Below are positions 25,300-33,046 of a DNA stretch of 33,046 nt, in pieces (positions within the stretch are counted from its first letter, which is position 1; each line of letters opens with the position of its first letter). The DNA comes from Clostridia bacterium. GTDB lineage: Bacteria; Bacillota; Clostridia; Christensenellales; Borkfalkiaceae. Position numbers and translations under genes: made by a program. The notes under the pieces are model-generated. The model was not told where the DNA came from and ran no database searches. It worked only from the letters and a program-made list of their open reading frames with translations. Location: positions 1 through 33,046 of the forward strand of contig JAIDRY010000150.1 in assembly GCA_029061465.1 (NCBI GenBank), read 5' to 3'.

Positions 25300-28200
25300 T
25301 TGATAAAAAATTTTTTCACCTTTAAAAACTTAAACGGGGAATACCCCCAGCTTGAAGAAGATATCCGCCTCGGCACGCCGACGGCGGTTTTCGGCTTATC
25401 CGATTATCATAAATATCTTGTCGCGTCGCTTGCAAAGCAAACCGTTTTATATATAACACCGGACGCACTTTCCGCAAACCGCGCATACGAAGCGGTAAAG
25501 ATTTTGTCGGGTAAAAAATGCACCTGCCTTTCCGCAAAGGACGACGTCGTTTTATATAAAGACGCTCTATCAAAGGATGCGCTTTTCCGCAGGATATGCG
25601 CCGTTTACGAGCTTTTGCACGGTGCTGAAATAGTCGTTGCCGAAGTTGCCGCAATAATGCAGTTATTCCCCGATAAAATCGACGCGGTAACTTTTGAAAA
25701 GGGCAAGGATTTGGACTATAATACTTTGCCGAAAACTCTCGTCGAAATGGGCTATACCCGCGAATATTCGGCGGACAGCAGGGGGTGCTTTGCCGTACGC
25801 GGCGACATTCTCGATATTTACCCTGTGAACTGCGAGAACCCGGTCCGCATAGATTTCTTCGGCGACACTGTTGAAAAGATAAAGCCCTACGATTTTACTA
25901 CGGGCGAACGGCTTGAAGAGGTGGATAGCCTCACCGTCGTTGCCGCAACCGACATCCACACGGACAGGGACGAGATTGCAAAAATTATTCCCTATCTCAA
26001 CGCCGAGGCGAAAAAAGCGCCCGATACCAAATCGTACGAAAGGGCAAAGGCGATAATAGAGGATATATCCGAAAAGTCGGGGCTGTCCTCCGCGTTTTCG
26101 GGCGCGTCCTTTTTAATGCCTCTTTTAAGCCGCACTAAAAATATTTTCTCGCTGTTGCCCGAAAGCTCGCTCATAATTTTCGACGAATGTAAATCTTTAA
26201 ACGACGTTATGGACGGCGCATATAAGGAGCATACCGAAAGGGTTGCGGAGTTAAAGAAGGGCGGTGAAGCGTTTACATTTTCACAAAATCAGCTTGTCGA
26301 CCCGCAGACTTTGATTGATGGCTTTAAAAATTACCGTTGCCTTGCCTTACAGACTTTCACTTCGTCCACGGCTTTTTTCCGTCCGTTAAAGACTTATAAT
26401 CTCCGTTCGGCGCCCGTGCCGTCATATCTCAACGGTATGCCGCAGTTCGTAACCGACGTAAAAGGCTGGCTTGCAAACGGCTACAAAATAATCGCGTTCA
26501 CGGGCAGCGTACAACGGTACGACCGCCTTTCCGATATTTTATCCGACGAGTATCTGCCCGTATATCCCGTTCCCGACCGTGCGGAAGCTTTGCGCGGAGT
26601 TGCGCTCAGCTCCGAGGAGCTTGCCCACGGACTAATACTTCACGACAGCAAAACGGTAATTGTAGGCAGCGGGGATTTATATACCAAATCCGTAACCAAG
26701 CGTATTAAAAAGCGCCGCGGCGATATGTTCGTTTCGCCCGAAATAGGCGACTATTGCGTGCACGAAAAGCACGGCATAGGCAGAATTATCGGCACTAAAA
26801 AAATTGAATCCACCGACGGAATAAAGGAATACCTCGCCATAGAATACAAGGGCGCGGATATCCTTTACGTTCCCGTCGAGCAAATGGATATCCTCTCCAA
26901 ATACGTTGGCGACGGCAATCCGCCCCTTTCGAAAATAGGCGGCGCCGAGTTCGACAGGGTAAAGGAGAGGGTAAAGCAGTCCATAAAAAAACTCGCCTTC
27001 GATTTAAAGGAGCTGTATGCCGAGCGCACCTCGCGCAAGGGCTTCTGTTTCCCTGAAAATATTGCAATGATGGAGGAGTTTGAAAGCTCTTTCGACTATG
27101 AAGAAACGCCCGACCAGCTCAACTCTATTGAAGAGATAAAAGCCGATATGTGCTCGGATAAGGTAATGGACAGACTTCTGTGCGGCGACGTCGGCTACGG
27201 CAAAACGGAAGTTGCTTTGCGCGCAACATATCTTTGCGTGCTCGGCGGTAAACAAGCCGCTTTTATGTGCCCCTCGACCGTGCTTTCCGAACAACATTTC
27301 AATACGGCTTTGGAAAGGTTCAAAGAATTCGGCGTGAGGGTGGAAGCGTTAAACCGCTTTAAAACTCCTCAACGTCAAAAGCACATATTAGCCGAGCTTG
27401 CAAACGGCAATATCGATTTAATTATAGGCACGCACAGACTGCTTTCGGACGACGTAAAGTTTGCAGACCTTGGGCTTTTGGTTCTGGACGAAGAACAGCG
27501 TTTCGGCGTCGAGCACAAGGAAAAAATCAAAAACGTCAAAAAGAATATAGACTGCCTTACGATGACGGCAACGCCCATACCGCGCACCCTGCATATGTCG
27601 CTTGCGGGTATCCGCGATATATCCACCATAAACACGCCGCCTTTAAAAAGATTACCCGTCCAGACCTACGTAGTGGAGGAAAGTGAAACGCTTATCCGTG
27701 ACGCGTGCATACGCGAAATATCCCGCGGCGGTCAAGTATTCATTTTGTATAACAGGGTTGAAAGCATTTCCTCTTTTGCGGGCAGAATTACGGAAATAGT
27801 GCCGGAGGGTAAAATTTGTTACGCTCACGGCAGAATGGACAGGGACAACCTTGAAAACGCGGTATTCTCTTTCTACCGCGGCGAAAAAAATATTCTCGTT
27901 ACGACTACGATAATAGAAAACGGAATAGACCTTCCCAACGCAAATACGATAATAGTTATCGATGCGGACAGACTTGGCATATCTCAGCTCTATCAGTTGC
28001 GCGGAAGAGTGGGCAGAGGCTCACGCCTTGCGCAGGCGTACTTTACGTTTAAGCCCTCCAAGGTGCTGACAAGCGACGCTACCGAAAGGCTCAAAGCTAT
28101 TATGCGGTTTACCGAACTCGGCTCGGGCTTCAAGATTGCAATGCGCGATTTGGAAATACGCGGTGCGGGCAACGTGCTCGGCGCCGAACAGCACGGTCAT

Positions 28201-28713
28201 ATGGATAAAGTCGGTTACGAGCTTTATTCCAAGCTGTTAAAGGAAGAGCTGACGGGCGACAAGCAGCTTTCTTGCGAGCTTGACGTTAAAGCCACGGCTT
28301 ATATTCCCGAAAAATATATCGAAAGCAGTGCGGGCAGGCTCGACTGCTATAAGCAGATAGCGGAGATAAGAACGGTCGACGACTACAAGCGCGTGTGCCT
28401 TTCCATAGAGGACAACTACGGCGTAATGCCCGACGAGGTTTTAAACCTTCTCATAATCGCCGTGCTCAAATCGTTTGCGGGTAAGTTCAACGTAAAGAAA
28501 ATTTGCGTAGACTCGCACGAGGGCACGCTCGAGCTCCCGTCCGTGCAGTCGCTTCAGGACGGAAAACTAAGCGCGGCGCTTCAAAAGTATGCGGGCAAAG
28601 CAAAGCTTTCAATGGCCAAAGCGCCTTTAATAGTTTTTACACCTGCGGCAACGCCTGCAAAAACTATGCTTGCAATGACGAAATTTTTGAAATTTGCGCT
28701 AAGTTTTAATTAA
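25300..28713 (+). CDS. mfd: Transcription-repair coupling factor Mfd
   Basis: 1137 aa; CarD-like domain (GDYCVHEKHGIGRIIG), RLLCGDVGYGKTEVALRA, LDEEQRFGVEHKEKIK, TMTATPIPRTLHMSLAGIRDIS, QLRGRVGRG. Confidence 0.97.
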   Translation: MIKNFFTFKNLNGEYPQLEEDIRLGTPTAVFGLSDYHKYLVASLAKQTVLYITPDALSANRAYEAVKILSGKKCTCLSAKDDVVLYKDALSKDALFRRICAVYELLHGAEIVVAEVAAIMQLFPDKIDAVTFEKGKDLDYNTLPKTLVEMGYTREYSADSRGCFAVRGDILDIYPVNCENPVRIDFFGDTVEKIKPYDFTTGERLEEVDSLTVVAATDIHTDRDEIAKIIPYLNAEAKKAPDTKSYERAKAIIEDISEKSGLSSAFSGASFLMPLLSRTKNIFSLLPESSLIIFDECKSLNDVMDGAYKEHTERVAELKKGGEAFTFSQNQLVDPQTLIDGFKNYRCLALQTFTSSTAFFRPLKTYNLRSAPVPSYLNGMPQFVTDVKGWLANGYKIIAFTGSVQRYDRLSDILSDEYLPVYPVPDRAEALRGVALSSEELAHGLILHDSKTVIVGSGDLYTKSVTKRIKKRRGDMFVSPEIGDYCVHEKHGIGRIIGTKKIESTDGIKEYLAIEYKGADILYVPVEQMDILSKYVGDGNPPLSKIGGAEFDRVKERVKQSIKKLAFDLKELYAERTSRKGFCFPENIAMMEEFESSFDYEETPDQLNSIEEIKADMCSDKVMDRLLCGDVGYGKTEVALRATYLCVLGGKQAAFMCPSTVLSEQHFNTALERFKEFGVRVEALNRFKTPQRQKHILAELANGNIDLIIGTHRLLSDDVKFADLGLLVLDEEQRFGVEHKEKIKNVKKNIDCLTMTATPIPRTLHMSLAGIRDISTINTPPLKRLPVQTYVVEESETLIRDACIREISRGGQVFILYNRVESISSFAGRITEIVPEGKICYAHGRMDRDNLENAVFSFYRGEKNILVTTTIIENGIDLPNANTIIVIDADRLGISQLYQLRGRVGRGSRLAQAYFTFKPSKVLTSDATERLKAIMRFTELGSGFKIAMRDLEIRGAGNVLGAEQHGHMDKVGYELYSKLLKEELTGDKQLSCELDVKATAYIPEKYIESSAGRLDCYKQIAEIRTVDDYKRVCLSIEDNYGVMPDEVLNLLIIAVLKSFAGKFNVKKICVDSHEGTLELPSVQSLQDGKLSAALQKYAGKAKLSMAKAPLIVFTPAATPAKTMLAMTKFLKFALSFN

Positions 28714-28729
28714 AATTTATAAAAAAGAT

Positions 28730-28758
28730 TTGCTATACCGTTAAAAATATATTATAAT
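28730..28758 (+). promoter_or_regulatory. Putative sigma-A promoter of the lipoprotein gene after mfd
   Basis: TTGCTA - 17 bp - TATAAT. Confidence 0.65.
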
Positions 28759-28800
28759 GATACTTGGTATTTTTGCATTTAATTTATTCGGAGCACAATA

Positions 28801-30945
28801 ATGAAGAGTAAAAAAATTATCGGTGGTATACTTGCGGCTTCTGTTGCGGCTGCCGCAGTACTCGGCGGTTGTTCACAGATATCGTCAAACCAGACGGCTG
28901 ATATGAATCAGGTTTTGGCTGAAATTAACGTTACCAACGCCGCGGCTATCGACAAAAATTTAAAAGAATACGCGGATGCGGTAGGTACCTCAAAGGTAAT
29001 AAAAAGGGAACTCGTAACGTATTTTATTAACGCGGGTTCAAACTATATCAACAATTACGGTTGGTCGTATAATCAGACTTTTACCTATTTTATGGACCAA
29101 CTCGTTGATAACGCAGTTCTCGTTCAGTACGCAACCTTGTATCTTCTGAAGGACAAGGCTGCACGCGATAATCAGTCCGCCGCAACCGTTATTTCGGAAT
29201 ATAATTCAAAGCCCACAAAGGTTGAAAAGTATAAATATCTTTTGGGTGAAGATTCCGACGACGTTAAGATAGCTACCTATACGCTTATGAAAGCTATAAA
29301 CAACGCTATCGACAGGAAGGAAAAGAAGAACGACAGCAGTTCTTCGTCGGGCGAGGGCACCCGTTCAACCCCTTCGGGCGTAGATACGGAAAAGGATAAT
29401 TACTATCCCAAAGATAAGGACGGTAAACTTAACTACAACGTATACACCGGTTACGAGAAATATCTTCTCAGTCAAAGCGGCGCTTACAAGGATGACGCTG
29501 TCAAAGGCACCTCTCGCGTAAGTAGAATAAGTGCTTATATCGACTTTTTGGATGATCTCAGTTCGCTCGGTTATAACCTCGTTAACAAAAACGAGGAAAA
29601 CATCCGCGACGTGTTATCTTTAAACTACATTCAGGAAGAGCTTGAAACCCAGCTTGAACAGCGTATACTTAACAAGTATTACAATATGTTTGAAGCGGAA
29701 AAAGAAACTGAGCTTGTTAACGCAGGGAAGGGTAAGTATTCTTATATCAATTCCGTATATAATGACCTCCTCGATTATCAAAAATCCGCATACGCTACTG
29801 AAAGCGCGGTAAGCTCGGCTCTCGGCAACATGTCTGATTCCGAGTTCATTCTCTACACGCCGGACACTTCCGACGAGGGCACTTTCGGCTACGTCTACAA
29901 TATATTGCTTCCTTTCAGCGCTTCGCAGAGTGCAAGGCTTACCGAGCTTCAATCTCTCTACAAAGACGAAGATTTGGACGGAGGCTACAAGCCCGAATAT
30001 TATATTGCAAGAAATAAACTTTTAAAACAGATTACTACAACCGACCAGCGTTCGGCTTGGTTCAACGGTGAAAACGACTACGCCTTTAAAGCGGATGACT
30101 ATTATAAAGGTGAGGGCGCAAGCGGCTGGTTGTTCTTCGAAAACAATATAACAAATCCCGATAGCTACGAAGCTCTTTCCAAGTATTACGGCAAGTATTC
30201 GTATAAAGGTATGGTAGTTGAAAAGGAGAAAGACGGCGGTTATATCCTCGTTCCCGACAAGCTTACCATTGACGATATGCTTAAAGAATTTATCGGCTAC
30301 GTAGACTACGCTACCGGTACCAGTAACAGTAACTTCTCTAAAAACGCAAACTACTACGACCTTTCAAAGGATACCCTTTATAAGGACGAGGACGGCGACG
30401 ACAAGATAGATTATAATAACTTTATCTACGCGAAAGGTAAGCTCGACCTTGAAGGCTCCGAAGCGCAGATAAGGGCAAGCCTGTTGTATACAGGTGAGGA
30501 TAACACATATTATAATGCACTTTCCGCCGTTAACGAGCTTCAATATGCGTATACAACCGATACGGCTGTGCTTTCACAGTATATAGGCTATTCGGTAGAC
30601 GCGGGCGACACCAGCTATATTAAGGAATTTGAATACGCCGCACACGAGGCAATCAAGGGCGGTGCAGGTAGCTGGGCTGTCTGCGCAGGCGATTACGGCT
30701 GGCACTTGATTTACGTAACGTACACCTTCGACAATACTGGCGTTGCGCAGTATACTCCCGATTGGGAGGCTAACGTAGATAAAAAAGGCACATTCGAAAA
30801 CCTTTTCTATGAAATGGTTAAGAGCAAGAACATCAGCGATATTTCCACTACAAGAAGCACTCAGATAATCAAGGAATTCAAATCCGACAATACTGTAACT
30901 AAGTGGCAGTCAAGGTATCAGGATTTACTCGATATTCAAAACTAA
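28801..30945 (+). CDS. Large lipoprotein, possibly a divergent PrsA/SurA-like foldase
   Basis: AAAVLGGCSQ lipobox; C-terminal AAHEAIKGGAGSWAVCAGDYGWHLIYVTYT resembles the end of a parvulin domain; located after mfd. Confidence 0.55.
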   Translation: MKSKKIIGGILAASVAAAAVLGGCSQISSNQTADMNQVLAEINVTNAAAIDKNLKEYADAVGTSKVIKRELVTYFINAGSNYINNYGWSYNQTFTYFMDQLVDNAVLVQYATLYLLKDKAARDNQSAATVISEYNSKPTKVEKYKYLLGEDSDDVKIATYTLMKAINNAIDRKEKKNDSSSSSGEGTRSTPSGVDTEKDNYYPKDKDGKLNYNVYTGYEKYLLSQSGAYKDDAVKGTSRVSRISAYIDFLDDLSSLGYNLVNKNEENIRDVLSLNYIQEELETQLEQRILNKYYNMFEAEKETELVNAGKGKYSYINSVYNDLLDYQKSAYATESAVSSALGNMSDSEFILYTPDTSDEGTFGYVYNILLPFSASQSARLTELQSLYKDEDLDGGYKPEYYIARNKLLKQITTTDQRSAWFNGENDYAFKADDYYKGEGASGWLFFENNITNPDSYEALSKYYGKYSYKGMVVEKEKDGGYILVPDKLTIDDMLKEFIGYVDYATGTSNSNFSKNANYYDLSKDTLYKDEDGDDKIDYNNFIYAKGKLDLEGSEAQIRASLLYTGEDNTYYNALSAVNELQYAYTTDTAVLSQYIGYSVDAGDTSYIKEFEYAAHEAIKGGAGSWAVCAGDYGWHLIYVTYTFDNTGVAQYTPDWEANVDKKGTFENLFYEMVKSKNISDISTTRSTQIIKEFKSDNTVTKWQSRYQDLLDIQN

Positions 30946-30954
30946 GGGCTTTTT

Positions 30955-31779
30955 ATGGAAATTTGGCAGGCTGTAATACTCGGGCTTGTACAGGGACTTA
31001 CTGAATTTTTACCCGTTTCCTCGTCAGGACACATAGCGTTCTTTCAGGGTATTTTCGGAATAAGCGGCGACGACATCGCACTGTTCTTTATGATTTTACT
31101 TCACCTCGGCACGCTTGTGGCGGTGGTGATAGTATTCTGGCGGGATATCCTCGACTTATTCAAAAAACCGTTTAAAACTCTCGGACTTTTGGTTTTGGCG
31201 ACTATCCCCGCAGGGATTACGGGAATTTTGGTCGAAGTTCTCGACCTAGACGGAATTTTGCTTGCGCGCTCTGCAATGGGGATAGTACTTGCGGTTTTCT
31301 TCCTCGTTACGGCAACAGTGCTGTTTATCACAGAACGTATTGCAAAGAGTAGGGATAACGAATTGCCGCTCTGTTTAAAAACAACGCTTCCTATGGGCTT
31401 GGCGCAGGCGCTTGCCGTTCTTCCCGGAATATCGCGCAGCGGCTCTACAATCTGCGCGGGCACTATTGCGGGCTGTAAAAGGGACGAGGTTGCAAAATTC
31501 TCGTTTATGATGAGTATTCCCGTAATACTCGGCAGCTTCCTTGTAGAACTAGTTTTGGGGCTTCACAGCGGTGAAATCCAGCAAAGCTTTTCAGCAGGCG
31601 GGGCAACCCTCGGTTGGAGCGTGGCACTCGGTTTTATCGTTTCTGCGGTGTCGGGGCTGTTTGCAATAAAGGTTATGCTTAAAATTATCGCTAAGGCAAA
31701 TTATAAGTGGTTCAGCTTATATCTCGTGCTTATGTCGGTAACCTGCTTAATCCTTCATTTCACATATTTTAACGTTTAG
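30955..31779 (+). CDS. uppP: Undecaprenyl-diphosphate phosphatase
   Basis: AVILGLVQGLTEFLPVSSSGHI; LPGISRSGSTICAGTIAG. Confidence 0.96.
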   Translation: MEIWQAVILGLVQGLTEFLPVSSSGHIAFFQGIFGISGDDIALFFMILLHLGTLVAVVIVFWRDILDLFKKPFKTLGLLVLATIPAGITGILVEVLDLDGILLARSAMGIVLAVFFLVTATVLFITERIAKSRDNELPLCLKTTLPMGLAQALAVLPGISRSGSTICAGTIAGCKRDEVAKFSFMMSIPVILGSFLVELVLGLHSGEIQQSFSAGGATLGWSVALGFIVSAVSGLFAIKVMLKIIAKANYKWFSLYLVLMSVTCLILHFTYFNV

Positions 31780-31781
31780 TC

Positions 31782-31810
31782 AAAAGCACACTGAAAAGTG
31801 TGCTTTTTTT
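31782..31810 (+). terminator. Terminator downstream of uppP
   Basis: AAAAGCACAC-TGAAAA-GTGTGCTTTTTTT. Confidence 0.88.
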
Positions 31811-31822
31811 AATAAAAATCAC

Positions 31823-31851
31823 TTGACAACAAACTGTAATTATTGTATAAT
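31823..31851 (+). promoter_or_regulatory. Sigma-A promoter of the ABC transporter operon
   Basis: TTGACA - 17 bp - TATAAT. Confidence 0.85.
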
Positions 31852-31878
31852 CACAGTAATATCACAAGAGGTGTTATT

Positions 31879-32655
31879 ATGGGTGAAATTTTAAAAGTCG
31901 AAAAGCTTTGTAAAACGTTTAAACTCTCACGCAAACAACAGCGTATCGAAAAGAGTAATTCAGCCGTTAAAGAGGCGGTAAAGGATTTGTCTTTTACGGT
32001 TAACAGCGGTGAAATTTTCGGTTTACTCGGACCTAACGGTGCGGGCAAAACTACGACCTTGCGTATGCTTGCAACGCTCATAAAGCCTGATAAAGGCAAC
32101 GCGTTTATCGACGGTAAAAGTATTGTGTCGCAGGAAGACGACGTGCGCCGTAAAATCGGCTTTCTCACTTCCGAATTAAAGCTTGAAGATTTCTTCACGC
32201 CCGATTATCTTTACACGTTTTTCAGCGAGCTGTACGGAGTGGATAAGTCGGTTGCGCAGTCAAGGAAAGTAACTCTATTTCAGAAGTTCGGTATAGACAA
32301 ATTTGCGCAGGTTAAATTCGGCAACCTTTCAACGGGAATGAAGCAAAAGGTTTCGCTTGTCATATCCATAGTCCACGACCCCGAAGTCATAATTTTCGAC
32401 GAGCCTACTAACGGACTTGACGTGCTTACCGCAAAGGTCGTAACCGACTTTTTGGAGGAGCTCCGCGCACAGGGCAAAACGGTCATTCTGTCAACTCATA
32501 TTTTCAGCCTTGTAGAAAAGCTGTGCGACAGAGTTGGTATCATAATCGACGGCAAATTGCAGGCAATCGACACGCTTGAAAACTTAACGAAAGAAAAAAA
32601 TCTCGAAGATACTTTCTTCGAGCTGTACGACAGGGTTACGGGAGGCAGAATATGA
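31879..32655 (+). CDS. natA: ABC transporter ATP-binding protein (NatA-like)
   Basis: ATG at 31879 with AAGAGGTG RBS; Walker A GLLGPNGAGKTTTLRML; signature NLSTGMKQKVSL; Walker B VIIFDEPTNGLDV. Confidence 0.9.
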   Translation: MGEILKVEKLCKTFKLSRKQQRIEKSNSAVKEAVKDLSFTVNSGEIFGLLGPNGAGKTTTLRMLATLIKPDKGNAFIDGKSIVSQEDDVRRKIGFLTSELKLEDFFTPDYLYTFFSELYGVDKSVAQSRKVTLFQKFGIDKFAQVKFGNLSTGMKQKVSLVISIVHDPEVIIFDEPTNGLDVLTAKVVTDFLEELRAQGKTVILSTHIFSLVEKLCDRVGIIIDGKLQAIDTLENLTKEKNLEDTFFELYDRVTGGRI

Positions 32656-33046
32656 AAAACGTAATAACAATAATTAAAAAAGAGTTTGCACGTTTTTTCA
32701 AGGATAAGCGAATGGTGATAACCGTGCTTTTACCCGGTATTTTAATCTACGCGTTATATTCAATTTTAGGTACGGTTATGGCGGACTTGGACAAAACTCC
32801 CGAAGACTACAAGCCCACCGCTTACATTTCCGCGCCCTCAAATTACGAACAAATTTTAAACGTCGTTACTGATAATAAACAGGACTACGTTCTGGAAACG
32901 GCTAAAAAGGCAGTGGAAGAGGGCAGCTTGGATATAGCCGTCGTTTTCCCCGAAAACTTTAACGAAACGTACGGCACGGCAAATCCGCCCGAAGTTAAAA
33001 TTTATTACAATTCTTCAAATAGCGGTTCGCTGGCGGGATATAATAT
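32652..33046 (+). CDS. natB: ABC transporter permease (NatB-like), truncated by window end
   Basis: ATGA overlap with the ATPase gene; MKNVITIIKKEFARFFKDKRMVITVLLPGILIYALYSIL; no stop before window end. Confidence 0.8.
   Translation, partial: MKNVITIIKKEFARFFKDKRMVITVLLPGILIYALYSILGTVMADLDKTPEDYKPTAYISAPSNYEQILNVVTDNKQDYVLETAKKAVEEGSLDIAVVFPENFNETYGTANPPEVKIYYNSSNSGSLAGYN

Noticed and set aside
1-33046. tRNA, rRNA, transposase, phage or CRISPR features
   Set aside because: None seen on either strand by inspection; cryptic small RNAs cannot be excluded without covariance-model searches.

Overview
The window looks like chromosome from an uncultured, spore-forming Clostridia-type Firmicute (a yunB-like sporulation gene, T-box pheST, Gram-positive lipoproteins). 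Much of it is housekeeping: pheST with a T-box leader, a two-subunit class I fumarase, rlmH, tadA, prs, pth, mfd, uppP and a NatAB-like ABC exporter cut by the window end. The accessory part is about 3.6-14.0 kb. It is a putative cell-surface beta-1,3-glucan locus: (i) a beta-helix-like lipoprotein resembling proteins often annotated 'adenylyl cyclase' in actinobacteria, (ii) a GH16 laminarinase-like lipoprotein with two Ig-like domains, (iii) a GH3 enzyme with permuted domain order and TM segments at both ends, and (iv) two paralogous Big_2 lipoproteins flanking the GH3 gene, each with two copies of an unrecognised 'YW...QLFYK' module that may be a new carbohydrate-binding domain. Two genes in this locus share an almost identical promoter core (TTG-N3, 17 bp, TATATT with GTGATATATTAT). 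The sequence also suggests leaderless starts at three genes (yunB-like, M14 peptidase, CPBP protease). Two of these show the same sigma-E-like promoter-to-start geometry. All functional calls come from reading motifs; no database search was run.
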